This document shows, piece after piece, positions 7,382 to 18,600 of a DNA stretch of 25,291 bases. Made by a program: the position numbers and the translations under genes. Positions within the stretch are counted from its first letter, which is position 1. Every line of letters begins with the position of its first letter. The stretch comes from a virus, in the IMG/VR virus record IMGVR_UViG_3300044516_001432, positions 1 to 25,291 of that record; one strand, 5' to 3'. The notes under the pieces were generated by a model that saw nothing but the letters and a program-made list of their open reading frames with translations, ran no database searches and was not told the origin of the DNA.

Positions 7382-10300
7382 ATGGCGACAAGTCCTTTAG
7401 ATTTAATTAATATTGAGAACTTCTTAACAAGACTTACTAAAAGGAATTTACAACCTTATAGTAAATCTCCTAGTAAGTTTACGCCCCCTATTAATTTTGA
7501 GTATAGTCAATCAGATTATTCTGTTATTGATAGTCCTGACCAACTTATTGACGAACCTTCTTTAGCCAACAAATTATTTCCCTTAAATCAATATGGAAAT
7601 GATGGTGGTTATAGACAAGCCCCCGACCCTAACGGATTACTTAATAGTAAATCAAACGAGGGGGAATATGGTTATCAAGATGCCAATATTGTCGATGAAT
7701 CGTTTATCGCTTCGGATAAAGGTATTGGAAACATTTCACCAGCTTGGAAACCATTAAATGCTTATGCTGGTGTTGGACAGGGGTTAGATGCCGCAAACGC
7801 AATTGGAACGTTTAATTCAGTTACACCTGACCAAGATAGACAAGGAAACGGACAACCATATTCAAATAATTTTAATCCATCATTATTTGTACCTTCAAGT
7901 TATTCTCCTGTATCAATCTTATTATTTAAAGACCCACAAGGTAGTGATGGTCTGTTAAGTCAAGATTCGTATATTGCAAGAATGGGTGCTGAAAACTTAA
8001 GAAAAGATTTTCAAGCTCGAATCGCAGCACAAATACTTCAAGACACAATTGGACGAGCCAACATATTCAACGTAAGAAGTGGAACAGACATTTTAAGTCT
8101 TGTAACCGGTAGAGTTCCTTTAATTGAACCTAACTATAAGATTACAATTTCTTCAAATCCAATTCTTGCTGCTAGTGATTTTGCTTTAAGACTTGCCGGT
8201 AGTATTTTACCTGTATCTACAATACCTGGTTCATATTTTGACCCAAGTATCAATCCAGGTCAACCAACAACAATTCAACAATTACAGAACGCCTATAGAC
8301 AATCTACCGTTGGAAAATTATTAACTGGTTTATTGGGAGCAAATACCACAGGTTCACAATTGTTTTATAACAATTTGGGTAGTGGACAAAAGTCCCGTTT
8401 ATTTGGTAATATTGATTTTAACAAATATAAACCAAGTTTTGATAGAACGTTATTTGACAGATTGGGTGGGGCAATTGTTGGTTCGACAACCAATAATAGT
8501 GATTACTATGTAGGTTCTATTACTTCTGACCCGTCAAGAGTATTTTCTCCATCAGGAGATTTACCTGTAAATACGTTTGGTCAAGAACAACAAATGCCGG
8601 TCTATGGACCACAAGAACTTGCTCAACTTTATGAAGGTCCTTCACAAGAAGTTAGACTTGGGGCTAATGGTCCTACGTATAGTGATGGTGGTGGTATCGA
8701 GGGTGGATTTACTTGGGTATCTCCAAAGTATAAAGATAATGCCGGTAAAAAAGTTGGTCTTGGTGGGGCAATCTTTAATCAAGATGAAGACTTTAAGCCG
8801 TCATCTTACAACTCAACTGAATCAACGAATAGAGTATATCGTGAAGGTTCAATTTTAGATGACACCCAAAGAATTATTGATAGCCAACCTCAAGGAGGTA
8901 AAAGATTACAACACGTAGGTAATGCTATTGACCAAGTGAGTAAGGTCTTTCACGATGGTTATAAAGAGATTACAAAGGGTTCTAGAGTTCTTTCATATGT
9001 CGGTTCAATTGGACAAGAAGTTGGTACGGAATATTGTCGAGTTTTTGCCAAAGATACACCATATCTTCAGTTTAATGACTTACAAAAAACTGATGGTATT
9101 ACAACACAAGGTAGAAGATTTTCTTATTCAGTTTTAGATAATACGTATAATCTTAATATTGCTCCAAACAAACAAGAAGGTGGTCAAGATTCGACAAACT
9201 TAATTGGAAATGAGAATAATGGTTATGCCAAAAAATATATGTTCTCGATTGAGAACTTGGCTTGGGCTACGTCAAATGCTCCGGGTTATGCGGTTGCTGA
9301 TTTGCCAGTTTGTGAAAGAGGACCTAATGGTGGTAGAGTAATGTGGTTCCCTCCATATGGATTAACGTTTACTGAAAGTGTTAGTGCTAACTGGAACCCT
9401 GTTGAATTTTTGGGAAGACCTGAACCAATTTATACCTATAAGAATACTTCAAGAACGGGTACTTTAACTTGGAAAATTGTTGTTGACCATCCGTCGGCAT
9501 TAAATGTTATTGTTAACAAGGTTTTAAATAATGAAACCAATAAAGTAAGAATTGATAGTATTTTGGAATCGTTTTTTGCCGGATGTAGAAAATATGATTT
9601 ATATGAACTTGCTAAGAAATATTATACAATAAAACAAAACGACTTATTTCAAATTCAACAAGCCATTACTTCAAAAGAATTATCTCAAGAATCTCTTGAA
9701 TATGCGGTAAATACTGTTGGTAATGTACCTGCGGTTGCTCAAGGAGCAATTACTGCTGCGGAAGCAAATACTAAAATAAATGGATATAAGGACTTAGGGT
9801 TTTATTTTGATAATGATGTTCCGAAACAACTTGGTGTAAATTATATTGATACATATACACCATATATTAGTCAAGAAGGAAGTTATGGTCCTAACAGTAC
9901 AGTAATAGCACAAACAACAAACTTTTTTCAAACGGTAATTAAACCAAACAAAGATAAAATTCAAAATTTTATAAATGAATTAAAAACTCAAATGTCTAAT
10001 TATCCTGGTACGGTAACAATATCCTTGGCTGGTAGTGCATCTGCTCCTGCAAAAAAAGAATACAATCAAAAGTTATCTAAAAGACGTATTGATTCTGCAA
10101 TAACATATATGACTGCGGATACTAAAATACAAGAGTTTGTACAATTAAAAAGATTATTATTTATAGAGAAGCCTTTGGGTGAAAATGCTCAAGTTCAAAA
10201 ATTTGACGCTAAAAGTAAAAAATTTATGTCAGGCACAAAGGTTAATTGTACTGATAATGATTCTGATAGCTTAAGTAAAACACAAAAAATATATTCAACA

Positions 10301-12316
10301 AACTCTATGGCTTGTAGAAGAGCGTTTATTTCAGATATTCAATCTAAATTAGATGAACCACCATCTCAAGCACAACAAGCAAAAACAAATGTCACCGTTG
10401 GTAATGTTGTTACTAAGACGGTTACTCAGCCTGTTTTAGAACAAAAAGTTGTCATTAGAGATAATATTAGTAAAAGAGTTTTAAGGTCGTTATTATCTGA
10501 GTGTGATTATTTTGAAACAATAAAAGAAGAAACTCCGATGGTTTATGATAACTTAAAAGAAAAGTTAAAGTTTTTCCAACCGGCATTTCACTCAATGACA
10601 CCTGAAGGATTAAATTCTAGACTTACATTTTTACAACAATGTATGAGACCTGGTGACACAATACCTACAGTTAAGTCTGTTGGTGGAAAAGATGTCTTGG
10701 AGTATAATAACGCCACAAACACATCATTTGGTGCACCTCCTGTGTTAATATTAAGAATTGGTGACTTTTATAATACAAAAATTATTCCGACAAGTTTAAA
10801 CTTTACATATGAAAACTTGGATATTAATCCTGAGGGTATTGGAGTTCAACCTATGATTGCCAATGTTACGATGGGATTTAACTTTGTTGGTGGTAGCGGA
10901 TTAAAAGAATCGGTTGATAAATTACAAAACGCATTAACTTTTAATTATTATGCTAATACTGAAATTTATGACGATAGAGCAACACCAACAGATGACAGTT
11001 ATAAGATTATTGATAAACAATTTTTAGATGCTAATCGAAATATTCCGGCACCAACACTTAATGACGCATTACCTAATCAAGGTCAGACAAATGAATCAAC
11101 AGTTGGAACAATATTAACAACGGTTAACATTGGTGATATTGTTTCGGGCACAACAAGTTATCAAACTTTTATGGATGATTTAATTACGAATACTCAAACA
11201 TATTTTACTAATGTTGTTAATAAAAATAAAGAGTGTGTTAATCAATATAATAATGCCTTAAGACAACAATGGATGTTAGAAAGAACTTATACTGAAGGAC
11301 AATTTAATGTGTATATAGATGCTAATATTCAAAAAGTACCATTATTTGGAAAACCATATAATGTTGAAAAAAGAATTGACGAAATATTTTCAGATTTAAT
11401 TGCGGATGTTAAAGGTGGTGATGAAGGGTTCATTCAAATTTTAAATGGTGGAAAATTTAATGATGAAAAGAAAAAAACATATAAAAATATCCCAAATAAA
11501 ATTATTCGTCAAGTTAAAGATAATTACGTTAAATTCTTACAGGATAAAAAAGGAGTGTATCAAAATCCTGTAACAGTAATAACTCAGGGAATAGTAAATG
11601 TTGAACAAATTTATATTCCAAACTTATCAAGGATTAATACAATTACGTATCAAGTTCCGGCATTTACAAATACGGGTACTGATGGATTTGCTAAAAAGAA
11701 TGGACAAATAACAACATATATTACTTCAGGAACTATTGAAGTTGATACTAATTCAGGCGTTTCAACAACACTGGAGGAATTAATTAAGGATGTTAAAATA
11801 ATTGGTGAAAATATTTATGCGTTTAATTCTGCAACGACAATTGATACCAAAATAGTATGGACTGATGGTAAACCATATTCCGGACCATTAGTTTTTCCTG
11901 ATGGTACAAAAATTAAAACAAAAGATGTTTTTAATCCTTTTCAAACAGATGTATTTACTAACGATAAATTATCGTTAAGAAGAGTGTATATGTTAATGTC
12001 AAATGACGTTATTGATTTGAAAAAACAGGATTATTGGGAAGTCCAAACAAAACCAAATTTTGTTAGGGAAAATGACATTACAAAGGCAATAATTGATAAA
12101 AAAGAAAAAGAAGAATTGGTTAGGTTTTTAAAATTTGACCCTTATACTAAAGGTAAGAAACGAGTGTTTACTTATACAACAGAAAATGCTGACAGTGATA
12201 ATCAAATAACGTTGATTAAAGGGTTAGGACAATTTGGTAATTTAAACACTGATGCAAAAACTTGGAATGATGAAATTTCACCATCAACTTGGGTATCTAA
12301 AGTAAAACTATTATAA
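7382..12316 (+). CDS. Giant baseplate / tail-tube-adaptor structural protein with OmpA-like domain
   Basis: This 1644-residue protein lies between the tape measure and gp53-like genes, so it is almost surely a baseplate component. No family covers it fully. Residues about 1-640 are Ser/Asn/Gly/Tyr-rich with little recognisable structure. Residues about 655-735 (FPPYGLTFTESVSANWNPVE, then GRPEPIYTYKNTSRTGTLTW) look like the beta-rich tube-adaptor domain of contractile tails, as in T4 gp48/gp54-type or LysM-bearing tail proteins. Residues about 850-925 resemble an OmpA C-terminal peptidoglycan-binding domain: VTISLAGSAS, then YNQKLSKRRIDSAITYM, with Asn895, Leu898, Ser899 and Arg902 at the family spacing. 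The usual Asp after the Gly884 strand is missing. Residues about 1118-1200 (PPVLILRIGDFYNTKIIPTS) form a second tube-adaptor-like beta region. The stop overlaps the next ATG by one base, suggesting coupled translation. Confidence 0.7.
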   Translation: MATSPLDLINIENFLTRLTKRNLQPYSKSPSKFTPPINFEYSQSDYSVIDSPDQLIDEPSLANKLFPLNQYGNDGGYRQAPDPNGLLNSKSNEGEYGYQDANIVDESFIASDKGIGNISPAWKPLNAYAGVGQGLDAANAIGTFNSVTPDQDRQGNGQPYSNNFNPSLFVPSSYSPVSILLFKDPQGSDGLLSQDSYIARMGAENLRKDFQARIAAQILQDTIGRANIFNVRSGTDILSLVTGRVPLIEPNYKITISSNPILAASDFALRLAGSILPVSTIPGSYFDPSINPGQPTTIQQLQNAYRQSTVGKLLTGLLGANTTGSQLFYNNLGSGQKSRLFGNIDFNKYKPSFDRTLFDRLGGAIVGSTTNNSDYYVGSITSDPSRVFSPSGDLPVNTFGQEQQMPVYGPQELAQLYEGPSQEVRLGANGPTYSDGGGIEGGFTWVSPKYKDNAGKKVGLGGAIFNQDEDFKPSSYNSTESTNRVYREGSILDDTQRIIDSQPQGGKRLQHVGNAIDQVSKVFHDGYKEITKGSRVLSYVGSIGQEVGTEYCRVFAKDTPYLQFNDLQKTDGITTQGRRFSYSVLDNTYNLNIAPNKQEGGQDSTNLIGNENNGYAKKYMFSIENLAWATSNAPGYAVADLPVCERGPNGGRVMWFPPYGLTFTESVSANWNPVEFLGRPEPIYTYKNTSRTGTLTWKIVVDHPSALNVIVNKVLNNETNKVRIDSILESFFAGCRKYDLYELAKKYYTIKQNDLFQIQQAITSKELSQESLEYAVNTVGNVPAVAQGAITAAEANTKINGYKDLGFYFDNDVPKQLGVNYIDTYTPYISQEGSYGPNSTVIAQTTNFFQTVIKPNKDKIQNFINELKTQMSNYPGTVTISLAGSASAPAKKEYNQKLSKRRIDSAITYMTADTKIQEFVQLKRLLFIEKPLGENAQVQKFDAKSKKFMSGTKVNCTDNDSDSLSKTQKIYSTNSMACRRAFISDIQSKLDEPPSQAQQAKTNVTVGNVVTKTVTQPVLEQKVVIRDNISKRVLRSLLSECDYFETIKEETPMVYDNLKEKLKFFQPAFHSMTPEGLNSRLTFLQQCMRPGDTIPTVKSVGGKDVLEYNNATNTSFGAPPVLILRIGDFYNTKIIPTSLNFTYENLDINPEGIGVQPMIANVTMGFNFVGGSGLKESVDKLQNALTFNYYANTEIYDDRATPTDDSYKIIDKQFLDANRNIPAPTLNDALPNQGQTNESTVGTILTTVNIGDIVSGTTSYQTFMDDLITNTQTYFTNVVNKNKECVNQYNNALRQQWMLERTYTEGQFNVYIDANIQKVPLFGKPYNVEKRIDEIFSDLIADVKGGDEGFIQILNGGKFNDEKKKTYKNIPNKIIRQVKDNYVKFLQDKKGVYQNPVTVITQGIVNVEQIYIPNLSRINTITYQVPAFTNTGTDGFAKKNGQITTYITSGTIEVDTNSGVSTTLEELIKDVKIIGENIYAFNSATTIDTKIVWTDGKPYSGPLVFPDGTKIKTKDVFNPFQTDVFTNDKLSLRRVYMLMSNDVIDLKKQDYWEVQTKPNFVRENDITKAIIDKKEKEELVRFLKFDPYTKGKKRVFTYTTENADSDNQITLIKGLGQFGNLNTDAKTWNDEISPSTWVSKVKLL

Positions 12317-12639
12317 TGGCATTTCAATATTGGAACAGATATAGTGAATTTTTAATTAATGGAGAACAAACTGTTGTCCCCTTCGTTAACTTGCCACAAA
12401 AAACCACAGATAAAAATTACATTTATAAAGTTGCTCAAAGTAGATTAGATATTATTTCACAAGAATATTATAACTCACCATATTTTGGCTGGTTGATATT
12501 ACAAGCTAATCCTCAATTTGGAGGACTTGAAAATAATATATATGATGGTGCGGTATTGATTATTCCTTATCCATTACTACCATCATTACAAGACTATAAA
12601 GCGGCATTGGATAATTATTTTTATTATTATGGCAGGTAA
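12316..12639 (+). CDS. Baseplate wedge protein, gp53-like
   Basis: This 107-residue protein fits the gp53 family of small baseplate wedge proteins with a LysM-like core. It has the typical RLDIISQEYYNSPYFGWLIL block followed by QANPQF and a closing DGAVLIIPYP strand. In T4, gp53 joins wedges to the central hub and to each other. T4 gp53 is longer (196 residues), so this is a compact form. The ATG shares its A with the upstream TAA (TAATG) and its own stop overlaps the next gene by 11 bases. This arrangement implies translational coupling of the three baseplate proteins in a fixed ratio. Confidence 0.82.
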   Translation: MAFQYWNRYSEFLINGEQTVVPFVNLPQKTTDKNYIYKVAQSRLDIISQEYYNSPYFGWLILQANPQFGGLENNIYDGAVLIIPYPLLPSLQDYKAALDNYFYYYGR

Positions 12640-15600
12640 CAGACCAGGAGACAATAGTGGAAACATATTAGTTGATTTTGATTACAACAATATAATTGTT
12701 GTTGACCCCAACAAAACAATTGATGCGTTTGGTAATATTGCGGAAAGATTAGTTGACCACGAAAATTTGGTTATGTATGCTAACTTAGAGGCAGAAGTTG
12801 TACCAAGAACAAAATTATCTGTTGGTGGTAGTCCTGAAGATAGAATTAGAACCATTTCGGTTGCTAAAATGAATTTCTTAAGACCAACAGAAGGAACTTA
12901 CTTAAGTACTGGTTATTATGATGAATTAACTGGTAAAGATTCTACAAATCAAAAAGGTGTTAATCAACTAAAGGAGAAGACAATAATTGGTCCAAATAAC
13001 CAAGCTTATAAGAAAATGTCACCCAACGAAGAAGGTAAAACTGTTGATAGTGGGTTGTTGGGTATTACATCGATTGAGGTTACAACAAACACTTCATTCA
13101 TTCCAAGTGTAACAATTTTATTAGAAGATATTCAAGGTAAAGCATTATTTCAATTAGGTAATAGTTCACCTTACGCCGCTTTTTTTAATTTACCATATTG
13201 TCCGTTTTATTTAACCCTTAAAGGTTATTATGGTCAAGCCATTAAATACCAATTAAATCTTAGAACATTTAATGCTAGTTATAACTCATTCAGTGGTAAC
13301 TACCAAGTTAGATTGGAGTTTGTTGGATATAAGTTTAATATTCTTAATGAAATTTCTATTGGAAACTTGTTGGCAACACCACATATGTATAGTACAAGAT
13401 ATGATGTTTCAAGACCAACAGAGACATTAGAGTTAGGAAAAAATTCATCTGCTTTAGGTGTTAGAGTTTCAGAACCAACAAATAGCCAAGATAATGTTGT
13501 AACACAAATAGTATCGGAAAGAGGTTATGAAAAAATAGTTGAAGTTTATAGTGAATATAAAGCCAAAAAATTAATTCCTGAGGACTTCCCTGAGTTAACG
13601 GTTGCTCAATTAATGAGTAAACTTAGTAATTTTGAAAAGTCAATTATTGCATCTTATCCTCAGGCTAATGTTCAACCTTTAACAGATATCAGACAATATA
13701 AAGATGTTCTATCTTCATATTTCAATCAAGTTAGAGGAGCTTCTAATTCTTGGTTTAAAACATATTTGAACCCAAAACCAATTGTTTTAGTTACAGGTGA
13801 ATATGTTTATACATTTAAAAACCAATATTTAACACCGGCAAATGCTCAAGTTAGAGTTACTGCAAAAAGTTTATTGAGTGGTCAAACAACGGACTATAAT
13901 AATTTATTGGCATCAAATCCTGTTTTAGGTAAAAAAGGTTTATCCCCAATTAAAAATAGTATTACGTATGGTATGTTTACTATTGATATTGATGTTGAAA
14001 GTGTTGATTTGTTAAAGACACTTCAAGAACAAACTGGAATTACTTCTCCAACTAATGAAGACTTAGTTAATATAAAAAAATATATTGAAGATATTTTAAG
14101 ACCTGTTCAAGAAACAACTAAAGGAACTCAACAAAATCCATCTAAAGTTTCAAAAATTAACGAACCGTTATATATTTTTGATGGTGATTTTAGATTCGAT
14201 AAAACAATATCACAAATTGAAACTGAAGCTAATAAAAAATTATCGGAATATGAAAGTGCAATATCTGCTGATTTGGCAAGAAAAATTGAAAACTCGGATA
14301 CGGGTATTGGGTTTAAGCCTAGTGTGAGAAATATTTCTGCGGTTATTATGGCATCGGCAGAAGGTTTTATTAGATTACTTGATGATGTACATACCAATGC
14401 TTGGAATGTTAAGTATGACCCAGTTAGAAAAGAAGTAATTATAAATAATCAAACTGCGGCACAAGGAACCGACACTAGGGATAATGTTAATGTTGCGGCA
14501 AAAGCATTAAGTGATAATTCAAATTATGCTAATTCACAAATACCCGTTTACCCTTGGCCTCAATTTTTTGTTGAAACTCCTGATGATAAAAAAGGAAGAT
14601 TTCAATTAAAATATATTGGTGACCCATCGGTTGTTGGTGATACTAAAGGTTATTTGTATGAAAAATGGCCTGAGGTTGAATTTGTTGAAGAGTTTATGAG
14701 AGGTTTAACTCAAAAGTTTAACCCTCCTGTTGTTCAACCACCAACCGACAACGGACAGACAACTAAGGTAATTAATATAAATGCAATTGAATTTCCTTCA
14801 ATTGGTCTTGCTTATGCTAATAAAGAAGAGGTTAAATTTTTCTATGAAATATGGGAAAGACAATTCTTAACCGCAAACTATTCGGGATTTATTAGGGCAA
14901 ATCAAAATCAGGTTAATCAATTAATTAACTTAAATGTTGAAGCAGAAACTAATAATATTGTTTTAGGTCTTGGAATTAGTTCACCGTATATTACATTTAA
15001 ATTAAAAAATTGGGATTTAAGTAATCCAAGTTATACGTTGTTTTTAAAATCAATATCAAATGATGGAACTGGTAGAGCTTACCAAGAATATAGTAGAGAT
15101 ATATTTGTAACCCCATATATTAAAAATTTAACAGAAAATTCGTTTAATATTCTTAGTATAAAAGATTTAGGTAAAATTCCTCAAGAATCGCCAAGTTCTG
15201 AAGCATTAACTCAATTGGTTAAAAATGCTTCAAACACTCCTTTGGTTATTGATACATATCCGTTTACTAATCCTTCTTGGGTTGAAAACAATATGAGTTC
15301 AAGTAACCTTAGTAAAGGTGAATTAGTATATGATACTAAGAATGTGATGACAGTATTTGATGAGAGAAATGTTATTGCCAATTTTACCAGTGTTTATAAT
15401 AAAACAACAAACCGACCTGTTACCAACTTTTCATATTTAAATCCAACAACACCAAGTTTAAATAATATTGTTGGATTGGATGCGTTCTTTAAAAGTAGAG
15501 AGGTATCTAATTTTGTACCAACAGAAGGTTATGTTAATTACATTTCACCAACACTTAGTTTATCAACTCAAACAATTACATCAATACTTAATACTCCGTA

Positions 15601-18600
15601 TTTTATTAATGCGATACAGAATGGTGTTTATAATTGGAGAAGAAATGATAAATACCCATATATCCAAGCGGCTTATTTATTTTTAAATTCATTACCATTA
15701 GCGTCGTTAAGAGAAAGATATAAGACATTAAATTCTTCAAGTGATTTAGATTATATTGCATCTTGTTTTAAAAAGTTTGGCGCTATTCATAAAATGCCGT
15801 ATGCTTGGATTCTTAAGTTAGGTTCAGTTTGGTATAGATATAAAACTTATAAAGAACAAGGTGTTGATATAATTGATTCCGCTTGGAAAAATTTTAATTA
15901 CAAAGAAAACTTTGACCCTATTACAAGTGCCGAAACAAAGACATATGAGTTTACATTTGATGGTGTTAAACAAATAACTTTACAAGAACAAACTACCTCA
16001 AACATTAAAATTCAAACAGGATTTTTCCCTAAAGTTATTAATGACTTTAACGTGTTTTATAAGGGATATGATTTATATGTGAATTATACCAACAAAGAAA
16101 TACAAACAAGTGTTAATGAAGGTATGAAAGTTTATAACTTTGGTGATTCTAATTTTAATGCAACACAAAATAACACAACACTTAATTTTCAAACTTGGTC
16201 AGTCATTCTTCCTGATAATATTCAAGACCCAACTACAAGTAGTGAACCTTGTGAAGTACCACCATCGATTGCGGTTACTGGACCAAAATATTTTGTTGTT
16301 CCATCATTTGGTTCAGTGTTGGTAAATCAAGCCGAATTAAATTGCGTTTCAAATGGTACTACCAAAGTTAATTTAACAAATAACGAATCTATGTATAATG
16401 GTTCTGTTAGATTATTATGGTCAACACCAAACTATGGTTATTTTGATGCCAATCAAGTTGTTAAACCACAACCTGATTCATATGTTAATAAAATTTTACC
16501 AAACACATCAAATCAATCTCCATTCACATTATTATCAAGTGATGAGTATAGTAAAATAGAGGAAATCTTTTCTGTATTTGACAAAAGTATTTTAGATAAA
16601 TTGGAACAAGAGTTTTTAAACTTTTGTAAACCAATTGCAGACATTGATTTAGGTCCACAAGTTCAAGTGGCGATTGGTGTTTCACCTGTTGATGTTAATG
16701 CGGTTTATAAAAACTTCCAATATCTTTTTAGAAGTTTGATGAGTGTTACGACAAAACAATCAACAACAACAAATGCGGAATATTTTAATTCACTTGCTGA
16801 AAATCAATTAGGTGTCTTTACCAATACGATGAAGTCTTTCTTAGAGTATGATGTTCTATTAAAGTATGGTAATCCTGCAAACTATAAGAGAAGAATTTTT
16901 GATTCGTTTTTATCACAAAATTTAACAACTCCAATTGTTGTTGACCCAATTCAATTTGACCCTTATGTTCTTAATACATTACCTGGTGGAGGAACAATAA
17001 CTTTAGAACAATCTAAATTATCTTATCCACAACAATGGGCAACATTAGAAACCGAAGTCGGATTTTCAACAATTCAAAATTTAATTTATAGTGATAGTGG
17101 TTCGTACATAACCGATTTCTTTATTGATAATAATATTGGATTCAATACCCAAAATATTACATTATGTGCTCCTTTAGTTAAGATGTATGCCACACAAAAA
17201 TTATATTCTCCAAGTATAACAAGTGATGGGTTTAAACAAACAATTCAAAGTTATTTACAACAAACCGCAGATTTTCAAGATGATTTATTAAATACATTAC
17301 TGACACAAGTTAGAAATAAATTACCTAACCAAGACCAATTACCTGAAAAAACAATTAATAGTGTTATTGATGGACAACAAAGTAAAGTTGAGAATTATGA
17401 AGTTTTTAAAGCATTAAATGATAAGTGGATTGCCGGTTCTGATTATAAAAGTAAAACATTATTTGAGGACTTTTTATTCTTAGATAGAGCATCAAGAAAT
17501 ATTGGAGATACTATTATTATTGATATTTTTGCTCTTAGAGATGCTTTTGGTGATGTTGAAAATAACAAAGCGTTAAATTTAGGTATGAGTGTATTCACTT
17601 TCTTAAGTGGTATGTTGATTAAAAATAAGTTTAATGTTATGCCATTACCTTCTTATGTTAATTTTTATAATATTCAAGAAGTTGATGGTACGACAATATC
17701 ACAAAACACAGAAGGTTCGTTAAAGTTTGCCGATAATATGTGGGGAACATTCTTAGATGTTGACTATAGAAATTCATCTCCAAAAATGGTTTGTTTTTAT
17801 ACTGCCCTTCCATCACAATATTTGGATTTACCTAAAGGTAATTCTAGATATAGAGATGATGCGTTTGAGATGAGACGAGCTTCGGATAATCCTTTACTTG
17901 AAAACCTTACAGGTAAAAATGATTATGCGTTATCAAATAGGTGTGTTGGATTTAATGTTGACTTAGGTATTAGAAATCAAAATATATTTTATTCATTTAA
18001 CGTTTCAATGGATGGTGGTAAAGCAACTTCTGAATCTTTACAAACTCAATTAGATATGGTTGACCAAGCTAATGGAAGAAATAGTACAACTCAAAACGTT
18101 AGTCTTTATAATTTCTACAAACAAAGAAGTTATACTTGTCAGGTTGTTTCTATGGGAAATGCTTTAATCCAACCAACAATGTATTTTAACTTAAGACACG
18201 TTCCAATGTTTAATGGTCCTTATTTAATTACAGAGGTTAAACATACAGTACAACCTGGTACGTTCCAAACTAATTTTTCAGGTATTAGACAAGGAATATA
18301 TGATTTACCTGCAATTGATAATTACTTACAAAGTATTAATCAAAATTTATTAACACAGATTGAATCGTTATTAAAAGTTAAAAAAGACAGTACGGTTAGT
18401 GAAAGGATTACTGAAATTAATAAAGCTGCTCAAATACAACAAACAGGAAGTAATGTTGCTGCCGCGACAAATAGTTGTATTAATGGTTTGGTTGCTGCTT
18501 ATGTTAGTTATGGTGATTTTATAACAACAACAAATACATCATTAAATGCCACACAATTAGTAAATGCAATTAAGGCAAAAACATCAAACCCAAGATTACA

